Origin: Anarhynchus alexandrinus | Lineage: Eukaryota; Chordata; Aves; Charadriiformes; Charadriidae | Assembly (NCBI GenBank): GCA_008711295.1 | Contig: VUYV01000514.1 | Coordinates: forward strand, 248,001 to 312,000 | Direction: 5' to 3' | Length of the DNA: 64,000 nucleotides | Shown here: in pieces, positions 10,841 to 21,835 of the stretch | Layout of the letters: each line of letters starts with the position of its first letter | Numbering within the stretch: the stretch's first letter is position 1 | Made by a program: the position numbers and the translations under genes | Notes under the pieces: model-generated | Databases searched by the model: none | What the model was told of the DNA's origin: nothing | The model's input: the letters and a program-made list of their open reading frames with translations, nothing else

Positions 10841-12189
10841 GTACAGTAGCTTAATCTATATTTACAAGGTTTTGCTTCCCCTCTACTTATGTGCAAACCA
10901 GATGATTCACTGCATGGTACTCACCAATCATAGTTTGTTGATCTATGCTTTGACAATGCTTTGCATGACTACAAGCATTCAGTTAGCGAACAGCATCACG
11001 TGACGTGGTGGCCCATTTAACACTGAAAATAATGGACAGTTAATATCCTAAATTAAAATCATCAAAAGCCACAAGCTGCACACTGATCATCCACATGCTT
11101 CAGTGCATACTTACCATTAATAAAAGCAGTTAATTCAGCTCAGCACACAGACTTTGAGAACGGAGAAAATGAAATACATCAGTGAGGCATTTGACTAGTT
11201 TTAGTAGTTTTCTTGCCTGAAATAATAAAGTCAGCTTTCCTGTAGAATTGTTGTAGAGAACACCTCTCACCTTTTCTAATCCGAGAAGCCCGTGACCTTT
11301 CTGAAGAAAGCTCATAGGCTGTATTTTGCAAAAGACAAAATGGCACACAAAACCAAATAAAAATTATACTAAGCTTAGATTGTTTGCTTACTACCCATGT
11401 GCACGATTCACAGGTTGCCTTTATGTGGATTGAAATGACCACAAGTTTAGAAAAATTCAGCAAGAACATTATGCTGAAAGTAAAACAAAAAAGCCCTACC
11501 TTGTCCCCAGAATACTGTCTGCTCTGGCATAACTTTTTACAGTGAAGGAGAAAAAATAATGGCTCAAGGCATGTTGCCCACTAACATGCTATAAAGTGGG
11601 TGAATCTTCAGCCTTAGGTTCTTTGTCCCTGTGGCTGCACATGGAGAGCTATTAGCAAAGAGCTGACATCGGGAGAGTAGCACTTCCCACTGAACCCTGG
11701 AGGTCAAAGACAGTCAGTGCTATTATTATTGAGGCAAAAATATTTAAAGGAGTGCCTTATATAGCAAATTATATGTTCTGGGAGTGCACATAAGATACTG
11801 TGCTTTAGTTCTGTGAAGAATGTAGACTTCAGCATCATTAACTAATCTGATTTATAATGAAAATTAATTATTATGGTCATTAGACTAAATGGCTTCTGTC
11901 ATCTGCAAAGACATAATTGGTACAGAAAATTGTTTCATAGCTAAGGAACAATCAATCAACACAGACTGAACATGCACATGTAATTTTTCCTCTCTGTTCT
12001 CTCCCACAATGAAAACCCAAACACGGAGTTGGGGACTGGGATGCAAGACAGCTCCTCCCACAGTGAGTGATGTGCTGAGGCAGATGCATCCCAGGCTAAA
12101 TGAGAAGCTCTGAAATGGGGTAGGAAGGGAGAGATGGGTCGTACATGATTATAACCATGTCACATACTCCAGCAGTTGATACCACCACA
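10841..12189. other. Single-copy non-coding stretch
   Basis: No gene or interspersed repeat is recognised. Short minus-strand frames at 11130-11469 show no family resemblance. Confidence 0.6.
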
Positions 12190-13073
12190 GTCGATGCCAG
12201 CAAGAGAGTGAAAATTCACACACCTGAGGGACAAGATGCCATCCAGAGGGACCTCAACAAGCTCAGGAAGTGGGCCCATGTGAACCTCACGAGGTTCAAC
12301 AAGGCCAAGTGCAAAGTCCTGCACCTGGGTCGGGGCAACCCCTGGTATCAATACAGGCTGGGGGATGAAGGGACTGAGAGCAGCGCTGCCGAGAAGGATT
12401 TGGGGGTACTGGTGGATGAAAAGCTAACATGAGCCAACAATGTGCACTTGCAGCCCAGAAAGCCAACTGTATCAAACTGCATCAAAAGAAGTGTGGCCAG
12501 CAGGTTGAGGGAGGTGCTTCTGCCCCTCTACTCTGGTCTCATGAGACCCCACCTGGAGTACTGCATCCAGCTCTGGAGTCCTCAGCACAAGAGAGACATG
12601 GACCTGTTGGAGCGAGTCCAGATGAGGGTCACAAGAATGATTAGAGGGATGGAGCACGTCTCCTGTGAGGACAGGCTGAGAGAGTTGGGGTTGTTCAGCC
12701 TGGAGAAGAGAAGGCTCTGGGGAGACCTTATTGTGGCCTTGCAGTACCTGAAGGGGTCTTATAAGAAAGATGGTGACAAAGTTTTTAGCATGGCCTGTTG
12801 CGATAGGACAAGGGGTAATGGTTTTAAATTAAAAGAGGGTAGATTCAGACTAGCTATAAGGAAGACATTTTTTACAATGAGGGTGGTGAAACACTGGCAC
12901 ATGTTGCCCAGAGAGGTGGTGGATGCCCCATCCCTGGAAACATTCAAGGTCAGGTTGGACAGGGCTCTGAGCAACCTGGTCGAGTTGAAGATGTCCCTGT
13001 TCATTGCAGGAGGGTTGGACTAGATGACCTTTAAAGGTCCCTTCCAACCCAAAATATTCTATGATTCTGTGAT
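12190..13073 (+). mobile_element. CR1 LINE copy, 5'-truncated, decayed
   Basis: This carries the C-terminal part of the CR1 reverse-transcriptase protein followed by the 3' tail. Recognisable CR1 blocks in order are [41 protein letters not shown], then after frame breaks [35 protein letters not shown] and LPREVVDAPSLETFK. The frame is broken near 12430 (base loss just before the [13 protein letters not shown] block) and again near 12475. The remaining 190 or so codons to 13023 are open. The end has the CR1 hallmark (ttctatgattctgtgat). The endonuclease and catalytic RT regions are missing, so the copy is inactive. Confidence 0.95.
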
Positions 13074-15231
13074 AAATCTGCTTCAGATACGTACAGCATA
13101 GGGTTTACACTTACATCTTTAGTGCCAGCTTCACTGGTATGTAATGGAAGGAGAGAAAATATTACAGAGCTTAAGTGCAAAGAGATGTGTTCCTCCCTCC
13201 ATTCCTCCCTTTGGAATGAAAATACCTGAAAGGACAATGACAGATGCAGCACTAAAAGCAATTTTTTTTCCTTCCAATCTCCAGCAGTCTCTCAGAAGCA
13301 TGAAATTAACATTGTTAGTTAATTTGAATTTCCAATGCTGTTTGGTTGGTTGCCTCTGGTTCAGAAATACATCATAAGCAAAGGTGGGAATTTTCCAAAC
13401 CACATCTGACAATAGACCAAAGCTTGAATGAATCATCTGAAAAACTTATGATTAACCAGTCTTTCAATTAAAATCTTTCAAGGATATAATGTCTTTATTC
13501 AGCAAAGTTTGCTGTAAAAAAATGCACTTTCCACATTTAAGATACTGTAAAAAGCGGAGACAGAGAAAAGCAGCGTGCAGGAAGCTGGAGGATCCCGGAT
13601 ATTTGTTAAAAGCTTTGGGTACTTTTCTAGGAGTTTGTATATCTGACCTATTTTAAAACTTGTCTACCGTAAAATTTGAGCTGATTTATGCAAAAGCTAA
13701 GCACGCTATGTTATTTCATTTTAGCCAATTTAGCAAAAAGTGTTAAAACTTTCGAAGTAGGCACACATACATGGTATGCTTAGTTTCTTTTTTCTTCTTT
13801 TTCTTCGTACTAGGGTAAGCAAAACCAACCCAATTTCATATTGATATAAACCGTTCTTAGAACACTTAAAATCTACCTACCAAGGGCTTTACAACAATAT
13901 AGCTGTGTTAGTTTGAAAACAGTTAAACTGATACAATTCTTTGTGTGTTGAATGGCTTTAGAAACAGAGAATGTTGTGAGGTTACTCTGTGGGATAAGAG
14001 ATTGCTTGTCTTAATCTGCTCCATTCCCCAATCTGTTCTTTAAACCCATTCCAGATGATCTGGAATATTCAGAACCATAAATGTATTGAGTCTGGAAATT
14101 TGGAAAGAGAAAGTATTGAAACCAGAAGATCTGATTTCCTTAAGGAAGAATACAAGAACATCTGAGCTCTCGCCAAAGGGCTTGTTCTGGGTTCTGTATG
14201 CAGCTTCCGGGAGGTCACTTGATATAAAAGCTGTTCTTTCCATCCGAAGATATGCTATTGTTCTTTGTATAGTCACATACCAGAATGAACAATTAGCATT
14301 TTAAGGAAGGGATTGGCTTCACAGGACACTGTAGTATAGTCACAACATTTTCATATCTGTGTGGATCTAGTTTCAGTTTGTCAATTAAGATAACCGAACC
14401 CAAATCTATCAAAGATGTTTATTTTTGAACACGGAGACATATTTATACAATGTTTACAGCAGAAACAGTGAAACGTTGAATGTGATTATCTCCTTGAGAG
14501 GACTGCAGAGGCATTTCAAAGATATACAGGCAATAGTTGTTGTTCTTGCTTTGTCAATGGGAAACAAATTTTCAGAGAAGTAAGGCTGACTGGATAATTT
14601 TTTAAAACTACAGACTGAAGGACAGTGAATAAGACCACAGGGGGAAACTAAAAAATATCCAAACCTAATTTTAGGTCAGTGTCATGCCATGAAAACTAAT
14701 CTTTGCCTCTTCTTTAAGGCCACAAAATACCATTTTTCTGCATGGCTGAAAAGTCATGAGGCAGCCCAGCAGACAGGCAGTATTCTACCCAATATCCCTT
14801 ACCAGAGAGCTCTTCAGTGGCAAGAGCTGGAAGCTGAAACGATGGATACCTAACTTCCCAACTCATCTCCTTCTTCTGAGCCTACAAACACAATTTCTTC
14901 AACCACAGTAATCAAATTCCTAGCTGGTACTGGTATCTTTTACAATATGTACTGTTGAAATGGTTCAATACTAAACAGCACTTATGTCAACTGCTCTGAC
15001 CTGTGGAAACATAGCTGCCTGCACTGGGGTTCAATCAGTCATGAGCAACACAGATGTTCTTGGGGTTTTTTTTTCCTTTTTACCACTGCAGCAATGAGTT
15101 TTTGATTTTAAAATGTTTGTGATCTGCAGAAAATCCCAGGTTTGGCACTAGGTGATGTCAGGTTTTCAGTGAAATGCAGTGTTAGTGAGCAATTGGCAAC
15201 TGTGCCTTGTAAGTTAATGTCAATCAAAAAA
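13074..15231. other. Single-copy non-coding stretch
   Basis: Nothing recognisable beyond short overlapping frames at 13131-13436 and 14040-14304, open on both strands and without family resemblance. Confidence 0.6.
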
Positions 15232-15416
15232 NNNNNNNNNNNNNNNNNNNNNNNNNNNNNNNNNNNNNNNNNNNNNNNNNNNNNNNNNNNNNNNNNNNNN
15301 NNNNNNNNNNNNNNNNNNNNNNNNNNNNNNNNNNNNNNNNNNNNNNNNNNNNNNNNNNNNNNNNNNNNNNNNNNNNNNNNNNNNNNNNNNNNNNNNNNNN
15401 NNNNNNNNNNNNNNNN
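15232..15416. other. Assembly gap (185 N)
   Basis: A run of N of non-standard length, so probably a sized gap. The left edge is an A run and the right edge is a G run followed by an A-rich purine tract. Homopolymer or purine repeats probably caused the break. Confidence 0.98.
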
Positions 15417-16438
15417 GGGGGGGGGAGAAGAAAAAAAAAAAGAAAGAGTTCCAGATTGTTTTCAAGGAAAAAATAAAATACATGTTTTGGGCTGCTCCGG
15501 CCTATGGATGTCAAAATATGTTCCAACAACACCGAGTCCTTCCCTTGACTGAAATGTTTTCAGTTTACAGTATAAATTGTCACAGAGCTAATAATATTGA
15601 AGAGGTGGGTAGGTGGCTAAGATAAATGTGCCATGTGTCAGGGGACGGGGTCGACTATTTGAAGAATGATGGCGGACAAGCAGCTGTCATCCAAATCTAG
15701 TGTGAGCTATGCTCAAGATCACCGAAGAGGGGGAAGGTATGGAGAAAGAAACATTTGTATATTCTCTCCTCTCCCAGGCAGCAGCATTCTTACGTGCATA
15801 GATTCTCCAGACCTGTCGAGTTTTCCACTCCTTATGCTGCTTTTATGGATTCATGCACATAGGGGAGAAAGGTTTTATGTATCCAATAAAAAATGTGAAT
15901 GTGTAGGTATATAAACATGTAGAGTAGCTTATAATGATTTCCAAACTGTACAAACCAAGAAGAAAAGAAAGAAAAAGCAATAAGAGAATTATTCTAATAG
16001 CTTTTATAGATGTGCCCCTTCCACTGTTGTTGCCTACAGCTAACAGTCGCTGAACAATGAAAACACATCGGAAGACTGACTGAAACTCAGTATTTCCCTG
16101 ACGCAGGTACATCTAGTCCTTTTTTTGTGGGCAAAATCTCGAGGAGGGCTTATGAATTACAAGTAGTGAAAGCACAAAGGTAGCAGCCCTGCAGATGAAT
16201 GGGACAAAATTCAGATAAAATTGAACTGAGTAGGAAAAAGCAGAATCACGACGCTTTCATTAAACTTTCAGGGTGAAGCACATAACAATAAAAATTACAT
16301 ATTTCAGTTGTAAAAGGAGAGGCAGGATCCTATTGTTTCCGTTTGGTCTGACCAGAAACGGGCATTTTTAGCACAACTTCCATTTATGTCTCATCCACAC
16401 AGCGGCTCACTATGTTATGTTCATTTACCCTTGCGCAG
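15417..16438. other. Single-copy non-coding stretch
   Basis: A short plus-strand frame opens at an ATG at 15669 (MADKQLSSKSSVSYAQDHRR) and could pass a weak donor-like GAAG/gtatgg, but no acceptor or CpG signal supports it. The rest shows nothing identifiable. Confidence 0.5.
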
Positions 16439-16481
16439 ATCCAATGAAGGCAGTCAGAAGAAGAACTGTGTTTGAAGACGG
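16439..16481 (+). CDS. Candidate 43-bp internal exon, unidentified product
   Basis: The acceptor is tcatttacccttgcgcag and the donor is a full consensus (ACGG then gtaagtag). Entering with the one base left by the candidate at 10738, the frame reads DPMKAVRRRTVFED and leaves GG. The next strong acceptor on this strand, at 16875, would give a stop after two further codons, so this could lie near the 3' end of a transcript; an AATAAA at about 17556 lies downstream. No family is recognised. Confidence 0.25.
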
Positions 16482-17125
16482 GTAAGTAGAAAAGCTCTGG
16501 GAAAGGAATTAATCTGAATATCAGAACGTTTACCACCGCTGCCAATGCACAGAATAGCCTCAGCTCGAGTTTGGGGTTTCGAACAAGCTGGCATAGCTGA
16601 CATTTGGGGAGTTACCCCCTTTTATTTGTCAGCTGAGCAGATCTCATACAGAAATCATGAAGAGGCAATAAACATCAAACGTTGCAAATTCTGTTTCTAC
16701 AGAATAAAATGCAGCATCCAGCGGCTTTAATGCTCCAGATAGGTATTGCCTCAGCTTGCCAATTTCAGAGTGGAACCACACTTTAAATATTCTGCAGACT
16801 GTAGTTAAGTGCTGTAGTATGTTAAACTTTCCAGTCTTACATATTTCAATTGATTCTTTGTTCTCCTCTTTCAGAACAGGTTAATGAAGCTAAAGGGAAG
16901 GAGAGGAGGATTGGTCGTTCAATCAAACTGCAACATATGGAAAATCCAACATTTCAGTGAATTCTAGGAGTAAGCTAACACACCTATTCTGGTGAGACTG
17001 GCATTAGTAGTTACTTATTCTTCTGTTCCATTCTTAATTTAAGGATTTATAAGCACTTTAAAAACACAAATTAAGCAACACATCAGTTGCCTGAAGAAGA
17101 GATTGAAATTTATTTTTTTTCCAGA

Positions 17126-17222
17126 AAGAGAAACTAAGGCAGATAGAGGTTAAATGACTTACCCAAGATCACAGTAGAGTCAGAGCTAGACTCTACGTCC
17201 CTGGAATTCCAGTCCCATCCAT
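17126..17222 (-). repeat. MIR SINE relic
   Basis: The reverse of the MIR core is clear: gagaaactaaggcagatag, then aggttaaatgacttaccc, aagatcacagtagagtcaga and gctagactctacgtccctgg. This matches MIR's conserved 'gaaactgaggc... gacttgcccaaggtcac... cagagc' order. It is an old, amniote-wide SINE, truncated at both ends. Confidence 0.8.
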
Positions 17223-18393
17223 GAAATCCTGATCCCACACTCCCTCCCTTTGCAAAGAAAAAGGGGGAAAGTGAGGAAGGTTACTGTAAGTTAATCCTGC
17301 TACGTTTTCAGGATCCTGATGTTGGAGTGTCTCAGTTGATGTGCACACAAACAGACAGGAAATCAAAATACTTCCCTTTTCAGTTTAGCTATTACAAAGT
17401 TTCCCAGTTCCACACATACATAAAAAGTGCATTTTGAGTAGAAGCATTTAAAGGGATAACATAAAAGTCAGGAAGCAAAAAACAGAACCTCAAAGTCACA
17501 GTAATTAGCTCCACATGTCTAGCTGATAATTAGTGATGTCTTTTTCCTTTTTTTAATAAAGAAAACGAAGACACCAGAGTGGATGCGACTTGATTAAATA
17601 TGCTTTGTAACTGTTAAGGCCCCATAATCACAAAGTCAGGGCACGTCCCTCAGCTGAGACCACACGTGCATACGTGCCACATGCAGATTTTCCTCACTGA
17701 GCCAGTCCCCCCTTTCCCCAACTCCTGTACACAAAGGAAAGAAGCGTTCATAAATAACCCTGCTCCATGAGCGCCTCGGGGAGAAAATTACTTGTAAATG
17801 TCAAGAATGGCTGATAAGAAGGCAGCAGGCAAGCGCAGAGGAGAAAACCGTTCTCTGCGTGCATTTACAAGCTGGTTTGTCCAGAGCGTGATCAGTAGGT
17901 CACAGTTTGGCACAGCGGTTCCTTTTTAACTAGCAGTCCCTCCCAAATATGCAAAACAAGAGCTTAAGAGCTGTGGGAGCTCAGCCTCTATCAGAGGAAG
18001 CCCTGCAACATTCTCTCAAAGAAAGCAAAATTAATCATTCTCGTGTATGTGCCTTCAAAACAACCACTGCCAGTGTCTGAAAAGGTTAAAAAAATCAACA
18101 ACAAGGTAGGAAATTACTGCAAAATATATTAAAAGGTACCTACTGTAGTCGGGACTCTTACACATCTGTTCTAATTAGAAGTACTCCTTTTGCAAACAAA
18201 AATATTCTCATTATCCCAGCTCTACCACTGCTGCCTAATCCCATGCTTTCCTCTCTACATTTACCTGCAACAATCCCTCACCCACCACCACCGCTCACAC
18301 ACTCCATAATATAGCAGTTACTTTAGGTTTGGCTGTAAATAATGCATGCCCATGCCTGCCATCTAAATCCTCTTAAGTTAGAAGTTATTTCCA
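17223..18393. other. Single-copy non-coding stretch
   Basis: An AATAAA at about 17556 is the only signal of note. A short C/A-rich patch lies near 18270-18300. No gene is recognised. Confidence 0.55.
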
Positions 18394-18605
18394 GTCATAA
18401 AATCATAGAAATTAGAGGCAGAAAAGACCTATTAGGTCATTTAGACCAAAGTCCCATGCCAATGCAGGATTGTTCCCTGCAGTACACTTTCTACTGCTTT
18501 GTCCAGTCTAGTTTTAAATGTCTCTGGGGACCTCTTTAAACGTCTCCAAAGCAGCGTTTCTACTACTTCCCTCAGAAGGATTTTCCACAGGCTGAGAGCC
18601 ATGCT
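18394..18605 (-). mobile_element. Ancient CR1 LINE 3' fragment
   Basis: The left edge has the reverse of the CR1 tail (cataaaatcatagaa). Diverged CR1 3'-end sequence follows: agacctattaggtcattta, the 'ccatgccaatgcaggattgtt' region, 'gtccagtctagttttaaatgt' and 'ttccacaggctgag'. It is much more diverged from the other copies here, so it belongs to an older subfamily. No coding capacity remains. Confidence 0.8.
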
Positions 18606-21600
18606 TGACAAGTGAGTCATGCTTGTTTCAAAGCGCTGGTTCTGGTAAAGGTCTGCAGCTTTGGCTTGTGCCTTTTAATGCCTGGTTAGCGTTGTCTATG
18701 GCACATCAGCCAAGGTCTTTCAGAAGGAGAGGTGTATGAGGAGTCCACTGTTATTGCTGCAGTTCTGTTAAAATTAATTAAGAGTAATTTAGTGCTGGAA
18801 GGCTGGTAACCTTTGCAGGGGTTTAGGATGTCACAAGACCACATGTTTCATCCTGCAACCTCTGCTGAATGTATCTTTACCCATATAGGTGCTACCTGCT
18901 ACAGGAGGAGTGTACCATGGACGAGAAGACTCTATGACATGTGCACAGCACCATGGGGAAAAAGACCTGACAAGGGATGGCAAGGGATGGGCTGCGTACC
19001 GACTCATTCATCATTTGAGGCAGGAAATTTTAGGAGGAAAAGAGTAATAAGCTTTCCTGAGAAGTTTCTGGTACTTCAAGCAGTAGTTGACATTTAGATG
19101 GAAATGTATAGTCTTGTGCTCAGTGTGCGACAGCTCCTGGACGGTTTTCTGAGGGTGCAGTCTGATGGCTGCTGAAGCCAGCCAAAGCGTGTGTGAAGTG
19201 CTCTGTCACCTGTCTAGGGCACAGAAGCAGCTTAAAAAAAAATTTCATCTGAACCAACTCTATGACCTGTCTGACTACTCTGCCGCATGAGCCCTCACAT
19301 TGCGTGAGGGTTGGGATGGGATGGGGTGGGGTGGGATGGGATGGCACGGGAATGTGGTGTGGGAGAAGGGGAGGAAAATCGCCTTCCAGCAGAGCCCTCG
19401 CTCTGACCTGGTCATGCTCACTGTGAAACTGCTTTCAAACACCACTGCCTCATCCAAAATCATTCCTAGAGAAAGTGGGGCTCACCAATATAGCAACAGA
19501 GCAGACCAGTGGGAAAAGGCTGAATACTGTTTAACTCAAATAGGTGCAGTTCAGTTTTGAAGTAAAGAATTGTTTCCAATGTCACCCAGAATGCTCTGAA
19601 CATCCAAACCTGTGACAAGCACAGCTGACAAACCGTGTTATGCCTAACCTAATTAACTCTTAGAGACATCTGGTCTTTTATGTCTATCTTAAAGCCAGAT
19701 AGCCTCGCCCAAGGTAGTATCATGTCTATACAGGAAAACAAAAAGCCAGGTAGGAAACCCAGAATTGGTTCTCCACTGTCAGCTGATGGAAGCAAAACAG
19801 AAGATCATCTAAACAAGCAAAGAAAAATAAGATAGCATTATTCTGGTGAAAACTCATGCAAAAACTAATGTGCTTGCAAGCTTACTCCAGCAATCACAAA
19901 GCCATATGACAGGTGAACTGTTCAGCTACCCATTAACACCAGTGCAGACCCCAAGGCATTCACACTGTCCCACTCCCTCTCTCTGAGCCAAGTCTCCCTC
20001 CAGCCTTTTGCTTCCACAGAAAGCAACAACCCTCAGACAGAAATACACAGAGAAATTACTTTCCAAATAAAGTTTGGAGGATTTATCATGGAAGAGCGTG
20101 TCTGTGCATGTGAATGCATGTGCACTTTGTGGGAAGAGGAGGGGAGCACGAGAGGGTGATTACGTGGCTGGCAATCACTCATCTTCTCAGGGATGCTTGT
20201 ACAGGATGGGTGAGCTGTCGGCACTTCCTCTGCCCTTTGCCACGCTGTCCCTCAGCTCCTGTCTCAAACCAAACACACACACATGTAAACTGGCGTATGA
20301 CTCATTTAAAGCTTTACCTGTACATTTATATTCTGTAAAATTGCTTATGGACACAAAGAGAAAATATCGAGTTAGTAAAAAAAGACCACAGTTCTGCACA
20401 AAGGCTCCCTATATTGTGAGCAATGGTGCAAAATGTGGTGAGGGAAAAATTTTAACTAGTAAACAGTTCCTCTACAGGATCTGATGGGGAGGGAAATGTT
20501 TCTCCGGCCCATGTTCTTCTACAGAAGCATTCATGTCATCTCCTATAACACGGTTCATGCCCCACTTCGCCTAAAAAATCCAACTGTGGTGGGTTGTCCC
20601 ACTGTAAAGAAACAAATAAGTAAATAAAACCTAAGCCAGCATATTTAAGCAAGCACCGATGCACTTCAGCTACTCTGCTTCTGGCTCCGTTTCACTCCAC
20701 ATACACAGTCTGCAAGAAGGAGCTGCAGTTGCTCATAGGATGCAGAGCTTTTTGTGCCAAATGGATCTACAAGCTTCAACTTCGGCTCAGACAGCTGTCT
20801 CCAGGTGGTGAAATGGTAAGGAGAGCAATAGAGGGTTGGCAGATTAACATGACAACTAGCTTTGCCACAGGTAAAGAGAGTCTGGGAGAGGCAAATCAGT
20901 GCATAGAGTATGGATAGAGGTAAGATGCAAATGCTGGTGATGATTTGGCCCTGAGTTTCCTCTGAATTCTCCCTCCACAAGAACAAGTTGTTGTGATGAT
21001 GACTGTGACGACAGCAGCAACACCTCAGTCAGCACTGGCAATACAAAAACCTGGAGGAGATGATAGCAAGACACCTATCCTGCAAATCCACTTCCAAGCT
21101 GTGCAAGGGTGCAGCAGCATCCATTACTTTTTAATAAACCTTATGTTCATCTACAAGGAGTTCTTCCATCAAGAGGTTAAGCTCAGCACACAACCTCTCA
21201 CACAGACAGAAGCTCCATACGTCATGCTCATGAGCTCTTCCACCACCTACAAGCCTGACTAATGCAATGTATCCCAGGGACAGCTAAGGAGGTGCTGAGC
21301 AAACTGCAAATCAGGTTGCCTCACACGAGGCCTTCGTGCCTGTCCCACTGCACCACTGGTCAGCAGTTGGTTGAGCAATGGGAGGAATACGGGTGACACT
21401 TCACGGCAAAACCAGAGAATGAAAGCAGAGAAGGGAGTAGGTCTTCCCTATGGTCTCTCTACTTGAGCACGCCCAGCAGATAAAGGCTTCTTGAAAGCTT
21501 CTTCCTTGTGGGTCTTTGCCTCCTAGGCTTTAATACAGTCCTAGTTTATTCAGCCTTCATTTTGGTTAATGGGAATAAAACTGATGGATAAAAATCTCCC

Positions 21601-21757
21601 CCAGGAACACACATACAAAAATACGGTTTCAAAGATGCCCTTAGTGTAGCCACCCATGCTCTGACTGGCAGCTGCTCAAAAAACATAATTTTTTGAATAC
21701 AAAATAGTAAGTAACACCATATTTCTTAGCTCATGTCCCACCACAGTTTCATTTCAG
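18606..21757. other. Single-copy non-coding stretch with short open frames
   Basis: No gene is recognised. It contains the G-rich repeat at 19312. At 20690-20815 both strands are open and bounded by splice-like sites: plus frame ending PGGEM before gtaagg; minus frame beginning LSEPKLKLVDPFG after a pyrimidine tract ending gagacag. They exclude each other as single coding exons and neither has a recognised domain. Confidence 0.5.
19312..19345 (+). repeat. Imperfect (GGGAT/GGGGT)n repeat, G-quadruplex candidate
   Basis: Six consecutive pentamer-like units each carry a run of at least three G, separated by one or two other bases. This fits the usual G-quadruplex pattern. The tract is GATGGG-like rather than the telomeric TTAGGG, so it is not an interstitial telomere repeat. 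Confidence 0.8.
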
Positions 21758-21835
21758 CACAGCGAAACCTCATTAATTCGCACTTCGCTTATCCGCACAC
21801 CTTATAATTCACACGTAAAAACAGCAGTCAGCAAA
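21758..21835 (+). mobile_element. Possible pogo/Tigger DNA transposon end relic
   Basis: The sequence begins cagcgaaacctcattaat and continues with a tcgcacttcgcttatccgc motif. Pogo/Tigger inverted terminal repeats have this kind of start (CAG, then an 'acctc' block, then repeats of 'ttattcgc/ttatccgc'). No matching opposite terminus or transposase frame was found nearby, so only one end survives or the resemblance is accidental. Confidence 0.35.

Noticed and set aside
12145..13023. Long frames in three registers as a host gene
   Set aside because: They are pieces of the CR1 reverse-transcriptase protein in a broken, 5'-truncated LINE copy.
15142..15552. Frames crossing the N run
   Set aside because: Most of the translation is undefined sequence in the gap.
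16876..16970. Exon after the strong acceptor at 16875
   Set aside because: In the phase required by the 16439 candidate it stops after two codons. It can only be a terminal exon with a trivial coding part, so it is not called.
19312..19345. Interstitial telomeric repeat
   Set aside because: Units are GGGAT/GGGGT pentamers, not TTAGGG hexamers.
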